A DNA stretch of 64,000 nt from Ceratodon purpureus (lineage: Eukaryota > Streptophyta > Bryopsida > Pseudoditrichales > Ditrichaceae). A program made the translations under genes and the position numbers. Of the stretch, positions 40,948-50,366 are shown in pieces. The DNA lies in NCBI GenBank assembly GCA_014871385.1, contig CM026424.1:9096847-9160846 (forward strand), written 5' to 3'. How positions within the stretch are numbered: the stretch's first letter is position 1; every line of letters begins with the position of its first letter. The notes beneath the pieces are model-generated. The model was not told where the DNA came from, did not search any database, and saw only the letters and a list, made by a program, of their open reading frames with translations.

Positions 40948-42732
40948 ATGGATTCAGTGCCCCACTCAATCGGGCCATCCGGGAGGAGGTATACCCGGAT
41001 GTGTAGTTTGTGCTACAATGGAGAAGTCTGTTCTTGTGGGCATGGGGAGAAATGTGGCCATGATGGGGATTGCCAATGCCGGAGCCATAGCTCATTCCGT
41101 GATCAGCCCGTCGGGATGGTGGGAGAATGTGCATTGGGAGACGCAGCCCCAGAATGTGACTCTGTTCATGCAGTGCCGTGCAGTGTGCCTGGAACGCAGC
41201 ACAAGTCTTCCTTTCAGGTGAAGAGGGAGAAGGTCGCTGCAGAGGGGATGGGGAACTTGATAGATGGGGGCAATGTTCAGGCCCCCCTACATGACACTAA
41301 TGGGGGGCAGATGGGGAACTGTATAGGACTTGAACGAGAAGGGCGGGGACATGCATGCGACCCGAGGGTGTATGGGCTGGAGCCTCATCTTGTGGCGGTA
41401 CGCGATGGAGGAATGCCTGGAAAGGACTTGGAGTGCAGCACGCTTCAAAGACAACCCGATGCACAGGCTTCGGAGGGTGCATTCACTGCTATGGCAGAGA
41501 CCACTGCGAAGGGGGAGGGCACTTTGGCAAGCACCGCAAGGGTTGCAGGGCAAGAGAATGGGCCGCCAGGGTCAGCATCGGATGTGAGGATTAGCAAACG
41601 TACTGGAAAGCCAGTGAGAAAATACGAGAGAAAGGAAAAAAAAGGGTCCCAGGTAATTGACAGCAAGGGCAAGGGTATGTCGTTTGTTGGCGAAGTGACG
41701 GCCATGATCGAGAAGATTACTCACGGTGTCATGGAGGAAGCTCTGGAAGGGGTGATAGGGGAACATGTCCCGCCTAACTCGGCTCTGCAGCAAGTAGGGG
41801 GCAACAATTCCGCGGAAAAAAGCACGTGGAAGGGAAAGCGCAAGGTGGGAGAAGGGGGGCTGCAAGATGGGAGTGCTGCATCTGTGAACCGGGGAGGGAA
41901 AGGACTGCATGCCACAGTGGGAGTCAGAGATACGAAGGGAGCTCTTGGCGGAACAAAAGCCAAGCTGAAGACAGCGACTGCGTACCATCATGTGGATGCG
42001 GTCGTCCTTGACGGGGGGGATGGAGTGGGAGAGCCCTCTACAAAAGAGAGGCGATTTACATTGCGTAAACCATCCAGCTCCAGGGGACGAGGGGGTTCAG
42101 CATTGGGGGGGCGAGGGATGGGCCGACTGGATGTCCCGGCGGTGGAAGTTGCTGACGAAGATAATACTCCGGTGCATGTTGAACCTGAAGGGCAAGTGGA
42201 GGTTCCGATGGACTACTGTCCTTACAGCCCCCCAATCACACGGAGGAGTGCGGCTCGGAATGGGCAGCCCATACATCCGCTACGTCGCTGCTTGTTTGGG
42301 ACGAAGGGAGTTCCGGAATGCGAGGAGGCAGGCAAAGGAGGAGTGGGCTTCGAACATCCCCTACCAGGTACTGCCCTACCATGCAGAAATGACAGGATTT
42401 TTTATTTTCCAGCATTGTCTTAGGCTGGTTCCGGATGTAGGAAATACAGCATAACGCCACATGTGCCCGGATGTTGTGGCATTCCTCAGGAGTCATCGCC
42501 CCTTCGGAGATTGAGGCCGAGCTGCTTGCCGAGGGGGATGCTGTACTCAGCACGGCCGGGACTCGACCAAGGGAGGGCCAATCCTCGGAAGAGGTTCTCC
42601 AGGTACCACAACGTCGTGGGCAGTTGGAGGGAGACTTGCAGCCGTCAGACTTCCTGGACCCGGCAGCCAGTATCGCAGAGCCATCTCCGGAGAGATTAGT
42701 CATGGACGACTTGACAGAAATGTCTCTTGAAG
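40948..42732 (+). CDS. piggyBac accessory or N-terminal coding block, two candidate exons
   Basis: Exon a (open frame from the ATG at 40948 to 42367) and exon b (42490-42732) can be joined by a GT-AG intron that preserves phase (CCAG|GTACTG ... CCTCAG|GAGTC). Exon a starts with a Cys- and His-rich stretch (CSLCYNGEVCSCGHGEKCGH) and continues as a Gly/Lys-rich, low-complexity region with RISKRTGKPVRKYERK. Exon b is acidic and Glu/Ser-rich. No known domain is recognised. It may be the N-terminal part of a long transposase or a separate accessory protein. The true start may lie left of the nested retrotransposon. Confidence 0.45.
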
Positions 42733-42786
42733 GTAATGATCTTCGAAAAATCTCAATAAGAATTGTAGACATGCAGTGGGGGGGGG

Positions 42787-42927
42787 GAGTTCATAGCTGC
42801 TCCATGTCAAAGGGTCTTCGGGTATGTCATTGGCATCTGCACAGATGCCGAGGGATCTCCATGCTATGAGGTGGACTTTGGAGGCGACTTTGGAGTGCAG
42901 ACAGTCAAGAGAGCGGACTGCAGTGCA
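42787..42927 (+). pseudogene. Tudor/SH3-barrel-like coding fragment before the transposase
   Basis: A 47-codon coding-like segment (GYVIGICTDAEGSPCYEVDF and a VQTVKRADC end) has the pattern of a small beta-barrel of Tudor or SH3 type; this is judged by eye only. It is separated from the exon on its left by a run of ten G that leaves the splice one base out of phase. It is separated from the transposase frame on its right by an in-frame TAG at 42928-42930. The frame continues coding-like immediately after that stop (SQLEIAALEKRV). The simplest reading is a once continuous protein broken by a homopolymer slip and one nonsense change. Confidence 0.4.
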
Positions 42928-43008
42928 TAGGTAGCAGTCCCGCCGAGCCAGCTGGAAATCGCGGCACTTGAGAAACGGGTGGCCACTGCGGTAGCGAAGC
43001 CTTGCACC

Positions 43009-45063
43009 ATGGAGGACTTGAGCGTGGATCCAAGAATCCAATGGGATGGTGTGTCAACGGAAGACCATGTTGGCGGGGCTACGAGGGGGCCCGATTTCCA
43101 CCAAGCCGGGACTGCCCAAGATGAGGAGTCAGACCCGGAGTGGATCCCGACATCTGCGTGCGTTGGGGCAGGGGGCGCGGGTGGAGGAGATGGCGGAGTG
43201 CCCCGTCCAGGCTATGACCCCTCCAACGAAGACGACGACGAAGAGGGACCGGAGGCGAGGCACACATTGCTGGCCGGGCTGGGTCAGTACGGGGCCGGAC
43301 CAAGAACCGAGGAGGAGGAGCGCTTTGAAGTGCGATACGAGGAGACGAACTGGCATGAGAAGACGTGGAATCTACTCCCACGGAATGAGTTCAGTGGACC
43401 GCCACACGGCTCAAAGATTGAATACTCGGAGCCTATTACCCCTCTGGACAGTTTCCTCCACATCTGGACGGACGTTATTCATCGGAGAATTGTCAAAGAA
43501 TCCAATGCATACGCGGATTGGATCGACCCGAAGACAGGAAAGAGAAAGGGAGGGCAGGAAGTGCAGCCGAAGATAACTTTGAAAGAGCATCGACAGTTCT
43601 TAGGAATCTGTATCCTAATGGCAGTAAGGAACCAGCCGAGGGTACGGGATTTTTGGGGACAGCAAAGTGATGCCCTTCACTGTCAGCCAGTGGCAGGTAC
43701 AATGAGAAGAAACCGATTCCTTTACATGTTGCAGTGCCTACATGTGACCTCCAAGAGCGCCCTGAAGTATAAGAAACCGGATCCCAGGTACGACCCCATT
43801 GTGCAGATCAGGTGGCTTCTAGAGACACTCGTGCAGAACTTCCAGTCTCTATGGAACGCGTCACCTTACCTCTGTGTGGACGAGTCAATGGTCCCGTACA
43901 ATGGACGGTACTGCAGCTTCAAGCAATATCTCCCTCTGAAGCCCATAACGCATGGGATCAAAATGTGGTGTATGTGCTGTTCAGTCACGAAATATGTTCT
44001 CAACCTCGAGGTGTATGTTGGAGCTGCAAACGAGGCCAATGCCAATCTACCGCAGCACGCTTGTGGGGCAGGAGCAGGAGAAGTGTCGAGGCTAACAAAT
44101 GGCTGGGAAGGCCATTGGTATACAGTGGCGATGGACAATTACTTCACCAGCCCAATGTTGTTTGAGAATTTGCTGGGCAGGGGATTCTATGCAGTCGGGA
44201 CCGCAAGGCAGGGGCGGGTGGGCTTCCCCACGAGCTTGAAGGTTCCTGACAATGTGCCCAGGGGCTGCCTGGAGATGCGCGTCCACAGAAAACGGACCAT
44301 GGCAGCCATTCACTGGCAAGACACGAAGGGAGTCAGTTTTTTGTCTACTGCTGCGGACCCCATGGTAAGGGGAGGCATCACTGTGACACGCCATCACCGA
44401 GGGGGGAAGTCCGAGATACCTACTAGCCCTATCCCGATGTTGTACAGTGCCACGATGAGGGGTGTCGACACCCAAGACCAGCTTCGGGCAAGTTATACAA
44501 CACAAATATTCACCAAGAAGTGGTGGCACAGACTGTTTTTTTTTGGAATGGACTCAGCTACTACCAACGCGTACCTCAGGTACAAACACATTTGTTTTCA
44601 GTTCGGAAAGAAGCCAGTGGATCACGAAAGGTTTATGCTCTTGCTGGCTCACGGGTTAATGGAGTGTCCCCTTGTAGGGGAGCTCAGTTCCATGCCTAGT
44701 ACCAGGCGGTCCAGCATGGGGGACATGGGAGGCGGTACTCAGGGTGAAGACAGCCCGACCATAGCGGAGGGGGGCCCCGAGCAGGAGCTTGAGGACTTCA
44801 TCCTCTCACAAGATTCGGTGAACCAAGTACCCGTGGAAGGCCCGGATGACGGAGGTGCCCCGGCTTTAGGCGTTAGTGACGCCCGAGCCCCCGAGACCCC
44901 TGTTCCGGGCAGAGGGCGTCTACCCACTCACGCCCCCCGGAACGCCATAACGCTCTCAGCCGGGGCTGCATTAGGCTCTCTCAACCGGAAGGGGGTCTTC
45001 CAGCGGAAGGGAGAGTCGCAACGCTGCCTCAACCACCCCAAAGAGGTCGCCTCCTTGCCATAG
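43009..45063 (+). pseudogene. piggyBac transposase (DDE_Tnp_1_7), DDD core intact
   Basis: A piggyBac transposase cuts at TTAA and moves without leaving a footprint. From the ATG at 43009 the frame gives 684 residues: an acidic, low-complexity N-terminus (SNEDDDEEGPEA), then the conserved domain (WTDVIHRRIVKESNAYADW, EHRQFLGICILM and NRFLYMLQCLHV). The three acidic residues are present in VDESMVPYNGRY (codon 43879-43881), MDNYFTSPM (44134-44136) and GVDTQDQLR (44467-44469). The normal C-terminal cysteine-rich domain is missing from this frame but is found just downstream in another frame. Sequence upstream of the ATG is in frame and coding-like back to a TAG at 42928. Confidence 0.93.
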
Positions 45064-45196
45064 TGTTAAGGGAACACTCCGTCGACGATGCCGAGTATGC
45101 AAGATCCGAACCTACTGGATATGCCTGGGCTGCAAGCTTCAGTCCATGTGCCCTGGGCATTGTTTCCTTGAATTCCACGGGAGCACCACCTTATGA
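45035..45196 (+). pseudogene. piggyBac C-terminal cysteine-rich domain, out of frame
   Basis: In the frame one base off the transposase, the sequence reads as a typical piggyBac zinc-binding tail (CHSV, RRRCRVCKIRTYWICLGC, MCPGHCFLEFH) and then stops at TGA (45194-45196). This domain binds the subterminal repeats in active piggyBac. A single-base insertion or deletion between about 44930 and 45040 would explain the frame change. A short unrecognised intron is the alternative. Confidence 0.85.
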
Positions 45197-46460
45197 CTCC
45201 TCCTTGGTCTACTGTGTGCAGAGTGGAAGCGGCTGCTGGACCAGCCAGGATTCCGGCGCTGGATGCACCGCTGGAGGCAAGACAATTTACCAATGGCCGC
45301 ATTCATTTCCTACATTCTACCTGTTGATGTGCGGTTTTTGGCAGTGGCAATGCTGGTCGTTATCATTTTCTTGTTGCTCGATTATCTTCCTAACCTCTGG
45401 TTCCACCCTTGCAGACAGAAAACGTGGGCAATTTATGACGCGTCGGTGGAGAGAGCCCGGCGTGCTGTACTGCATCCGGCGCATGGGACTGATAACGCCG
45501 GGTTAAACTGACAGGGCCTTCAGCGTGTTCTCCACAGTCTTGTGGTACTGGACTTTATGGTTGGAACTTGGTGTTCGGGTTCATGCCCTTACCTCGATTG
45601 GATTGTCGGAGAGTCCATGTGTTTTTTTTGGTGGTCTAATTCTTCTTCTCGGAATGTAGCCTTTCTGTCTTTGTGTTTTTTTTTTTTAATTTTGGCCCGG
45701 CCCAATCCTTGCCATACTCGGCATCTACGGCCGTTGCTTCTAGAGAGAAGCCCTTACTTCCCATAGCCTCTGCTGGGCGAATTCCTGGTTCTTTTACCCT
45801 CTGTTTGGGCTTCTCATGTTCTCTCCGTTTGTACATGATGTGCTGAGTACAACACGGGGATCCTTTATGTTGTTGTTGTTTTTTTTTCGCCTCCTCTGTG
45901 TAAGTGTTCGAATGTGGGGCACTCGGTTCGTCTTGACCCTCTTCCTTCGGAGGGAGTACCAGTTCGTACTGAGGGGGGGTCCGATGGAGATGGAATTTGT
46001 TTAGCGGCCCCTTCATGCGTAGTACACCTTATATCCCACCCCATGTGTACCTTCAGGCAAGGGCTAATTGTCAATAAAGTCGAGTGTTTCACAATGATGT
46101 CGCCTTGATCTTGATGTGGATGTGTGTAATTATGAAAGTACAATTGCGTACCATGTAGGCAATGATTGTGTCCCCCCTAATGCTGGTACTTCAACCCCCC
46201 CCTCCCCCCAACAGCCCTAGCGCCCATCACGGTAGTGCTTTACCATTGCCCTAATACTAACCGAAGCTGTGGGGCATTTGTGCTTGCTTTAGTATCGTGT
46301 GCCTGCAGAGTACGTCGGGGAGCGACTTCTCGGTCCACGACTTGGCGCTCAATGCGCACTTCTTCTTCTGCGGTCAACAACTACGACGGACGGCGCAACT
46401 CCGGCCGTGAAGACCCTATCGAAGTTCCCCTCGTCGGTTGAAGTTGGCAGCTGCAATGGT
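45197..46460. other. piggyBac 3' region after the transposase
   Basis: A T-rich, GC-poor stretch with a hydrophobic 82-codon open frame at 45263-45511 and several poly-T runs. A likely poly(A) region lies near 46070 (AATAAAG at about 46072 on the plus strand). No recognised domain. Confidence 0.4.
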
Positions 46461-47606
46461 GCGTGGGGGTCACTCCCGAAGCCGCAAGCCCCAGCACCCG
46501 AGGTCCGCCTCTGAACTCGCCCCATAGCTCTCCGCCATTGAGGATTGGCGTCACAGCACCGTGCGTGCGGTGCCTCCCCCGACCCTCCTCCCTGACCTCG
46601 TTGTCCCCGGCGCTGCTTGGTGGTGGACCGTTGGTGCAGAAGTAGAGCGCCTCGAGATGGAGTGGTACTCGGGCATCCCATATCCGCTACCTGCCGCTCC
46701 GCTACTTGTCGCAGATACCAACGACGGCCCGGACCAGAAGGCTTCCTCGGAGAGCGAGGCGCGCGCCCACCCCAACCTGCCACCGTCATCCCCCCCGCGG
46801 TCTGCCCAAACTTCTGAGTGGGTGCGCATAGTGGAGGAGGGCATGCTCAACTCGCCGCCGGACAGGTATACATCCGATTTGCAGTCTACTGCCTTCACGC
46901 GGCCGGCACACTCCGATTCACCTCCTACTGCGAGCACCTCCCACCGTTCTACCTCCAGTGCCACGCTCGACTCCGAACACTCTTCTTTCCCACCGAGAGG
47001 CGATACTGACAACAGCAACTCCTATGACTACCGTGATGGCATGGAGGCCGTCTTCGCGTACCTCGCTAGACAGAAGGCAGGAAGTGAGTGCCCATCGAAC
47101 ACCCCCGCCCCCCCCCCCCCCCCTCCCCCCCCCCCCCCCCCCAAGCTGATCTTACTCTATTCTTGTGCATTCATGCTGAATTGCAAGTACCCTAAACCCT
47201 ATACCTCGGCACCCTGACACTAATAGTGCTTCGTCCTCCCTTGCAGATTCTCGCCGGCCCTCCCGCGGTTGCTGAGGATCCTCGCCCCACGGCTCACATT
47301 CTCTCCGCAGACAGCCCCTACACTCCCCGAATCTACTCTTTCTCTCCTCAAGTTTTCATCCCCCACGTAGTGATCATTTCGGAAGGTGGTCGCACGTGAA
47401 CAGTGCGAGTTCCCAAGCGACCAACCGCTTTTCTTCCAGCCCGGGTCTGCTGAAGGGGACATCACCTCCCCAACCGCCACGGCCCTGCTCTACCCCGGGT
47501 ACCCGACCTGACTTGTTCGAGTTCCCGCTGGCTCCCTACAACTCCACTTGGTCGCTCCCATCCGAACCCTCCTGGCCGTGGTCGCTCCCCAAAGGGCATC
47601 CGTAAG
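46461..47606 (+). CDS. Second passenger coding-like block in the piggyBac element
   Basis: The long plus-strand open frame 46561-47217 reads as a Ser/Pro-rich, acidic protein to about 47087, where a good donor (GAA|GTGAGT) lies before a poly-C tract. A following open stretch (about 47247-47399) starts after TTGCAG, and another ends at a good donor (CATCC|GTAAGC, 47605). The pattern suggests a multi-exon gene of Pro/Ser-rich composition downstream of the transposase. I recognise no family, and the exact exon junctions were not resolved. The same GC-rich block could in part be chance open frame. Confidence 0.35.
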
Positions 47607-48260
47607 CAATTTCATTCTCTGCGGGAAAGATATGCCAGGTGTCTGCAGTTGTTTCGTGGGCCATGAAGGTGGAAGGAAATACACTGGCGGTCCGAAGTGT
47701 ATAGAGCCTGTTCGGTATTTTTTCAATTTTGGTGAACTTTGCGGTGTATTAGCTTGAAGTTTGGGATCCCTTTTGTTGTAGGTGTGATTTAGTCCACAGT
47801 AGCCGTTGCAATTTCGTGATCACCTCTCCGAAGGCATTGAAATCCGCCGTGAACTGTGTTGGCTGGATCGTATCGGGATGGATGTCTTCGGTGTGAATAA
47901 TTGTATATCAATTCAAAAAAATAAAAATTTGAGCTTATTCTTTTTGCCACAGATCTCTATACATGTTCAGAGTCCGGTCCAAGTGCCTCATGATTTTACG
48001 GCTTTTTTAGAACTCGATTTCGTTGCATGGCCCGGGAGCACCGTCACTGTATTCTGAATTTCAGGATAGTAAACATGCTCAAATACATGCCAAAAACTCC
48101 TAATACAATGCTTAGATTCACCTACGAAGTCAAGCATTGGGAAGCAATTCTAGTTGGCTTCCGTTTCCAACATTCCGATTCTGGAAATTCATCTAACTCC
48201 GCCAGCAGTTCAATCGTGATCACGCTGGGGTCTCGAAACAGAGCTTTTCCCCCAAAAGTC
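47607..48260. other. piggyBac right arm
   Basis: Mixed-composition DNA leading to the right terminal repeat, with only short open frames. Nothing is recognised. Confidence 0.45.
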
Positions 48261-48276
48261 GCTGGGCACTAAAGGG
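48261..48276 (-). repeat. piggyBac right terminal inverted repeat
   Basis: Exact inverse of the left terminus, read on the minus strand, followed by TTAA. The subterminal DNA next to it is not similar to the left end beyond the 16 bp. Confidence 0.93.
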
Positions 48277-48280
48277 TTAA

Positions 48281-50366
48281 ACAAATATGGTTATCTTGAT
48301 AACAACAATATCATCACTTGGAGGAAATATTTCTCTATATCAATCACTTCATGCATTATTGTTTTGCAGTAAGTTGACCTTCATAGGTACGTTGGTTCTT
48401 CAGGAGGTTTTTTGGTGTATCTCATTGGAATCATGTGATTTTTTATTTTTTTTGGTGTAAACAGGGTTTGCACTTGGATCCGTCAATTTACCTCATGACT
48501 GAAGAAAGCGGAGCTGGGTTTGGGTTGGTGCAGTTCCCGTAGCGCCCAAAGAACTGGCTAATATGAAAATAAACCAAAACCTATTGCAATGGAAGTTCAC
48601 CATTTCACTCAAAAAAAAAAATCAAAAAAAAAATAAAAAATAAATTAAATTAAAAAAAGTAAAAAAAGTAAAATAAACCAAAACCCTGATGCTGGCAAGG
48701 ATTCCAACGTGCAAGCAGGTAATACGAATCTGACGGATAATGTGTCATTGCATTTTTTTGGACTGAGATAATAATTAAGCAGATAGCGGAGAATTCTAAT
48801 CGGAGAGTTCATTGATCATTCAGAGAATTCGACAGATGTTGTAGGAAAGGATGAGAGAGCGAAACCTGCAGAACAAGCCGCACCGAAATGCATTGTTGTG
48901 CCTATTGTGCTCAAAGTGGCAGACGTGGATCATGAAGTAATGCATCTATCTCACACTTTGTTGAAAATTTTGTAATACAGTGTCTTCAAGAGCTGAAATT
49001 TTATTAAACAGTCTAACTTGGGGTACCTGTTTAGAGTCCTCACAAACGGGTGCGCTTGCAATATTAGGTGCAATTCTGTCAAGTACTTATAGCTTCTTTG
49101 ACTAGCTCAATATACCAAACCGTAATAATGCCCTTTTGATCTTAGAGAACTAGTAGGTCTAGAAGTAGTATATACTCGTGGGAACTCTGAAGCTTCTCAG
49201 AGGAGGGCAAGCGGATGGTGTTATGAAGTCTTGTTATCAATTCATAGTTCTAACTTGAAGTTCCAATAATCATTCTTTGAGATTGAACAAAAGGATGGCT
49301 TTTGGTTGCTTGAAAATGTTATAATTGGCAGAGCCGTCACATTCCTGTGCTTCAAAGGAAGTGAGATAGTCTGTCAAGTAAAGAATTTTGCTCAGACCTG
49401 TGAGTATGTTGCTTCGTATCTGCCTCATTTTGACACGAAGTACTCCGGTCCCGTTTGACATGAAACTGGGTTATTGCTGTAATGCAGGGCATGACGGTGG
49501 TAAATCTATCAGCTACAACTTTTCCACAAACACTGGATTGGTTGCATAGCTACCTCCTAGAGGTATTTGCTTTCACCTAAAATGCATTCTCCTGCAATAA
49601 ATCAGTGTAAAATCTAGATCTCTTACAATATCTTTGCATGATAATATTGATTTGAAATGTGTTGACATCTCATTGTTACACAGTCCATTCAAACGCATGT
49701 GATTAACTTCAACCAATTATGCTAGTAGGGCAGGCTGCCAAGCAGTGACTGGCCAACCAGATCTAGTTGTCTAATAGCGCAGTCTTCAAAATTTAGAATG
49801 CGGATCTGGTCTTCTGGCTAGCCCGAGTACTCACAAAGGGCAGATATTATTTTGCACATCTACAGATTTTCTCTACTTCAGATCTGTTGGTAAACATTGC
49901 AATTGAATTGAATGTGGATTGTTCTGTGCAGTGTATTGAACATGGATGCAGCACTTCTCCTAGCCCTGGAGCTGGCTCTTAATGGCATCAAGAAAAACCT
50001 TGGGACTCTTTCTTGTCGAAGCTTGTTCCTGAGAGAACTCTTCCTGAAAATGCACACGCTCCTGAAGAGACGTGTAGTTGGATTCTTGTGCAGCCATGTG
50101 TACAAGGTAGAAATGTGATAATACAGAGTGACGAGTGTCTCCGTTCAGGAGATTAGTCCATAACCAAGATACTTCTTACATCGTATTTTCCGACAAGGGG
50201 CCTCCATTTCAGAATCTTAAGTTATCTAGCTCCTAGCTTTTCAATGACTGTAGTATGCAAGCCCCTCAAATCAGGGGAATAATGTTCAAATCAGAGAAAT
50301 TGTTCTCTGATCGAGGAATTCAACTCAATTTTGAAAAGTTTCTGAACTTGTAATAAGACAGTAGAG
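48281..50366. other. Intergenic right of the piggyBac insertion
   Basis: An A-rich low-complexity tract (about 48609-48680) and ordinary AT-rich DNA. It ends in the 3' flank of the purple acid phosphatase gene. No gene or element is recognised. Confidence 0.5.

Larger units (their letters stand above)
33222..48276 (+). mobile_element. piggyBac-superfamily DNA transposon, interrupted by a chromovirus
   Basis: The element is flanked by TTAA (33218-33221 and 48277-48280) and bounded by perfect 16-bp terminal inverted repeats (CCCTTTAGTGCCCAGC). A piggyBac-type DDD transposase lies inside on the plus strand. Total span is 15.06 kb. Removing the nested retrotransposon and one CTCGG copy leaves about 8.6 kb, which is much longer than typical piggyBac elements of 2-4 kb. 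The extra length holds coding-like blocks on both sides of the transposase, and homopolymer tracts (poly-C at about 34258-34274 and 47107-47141). Coding is damaged at several points, so it is probably no longer autonomous. Confidence 0.93.

Noticed and set aside
43079..44529. Long minus-strand open frames within the transposase
   Set aside because: GC-rich antisense shadows of the piggyBac transposase frame.
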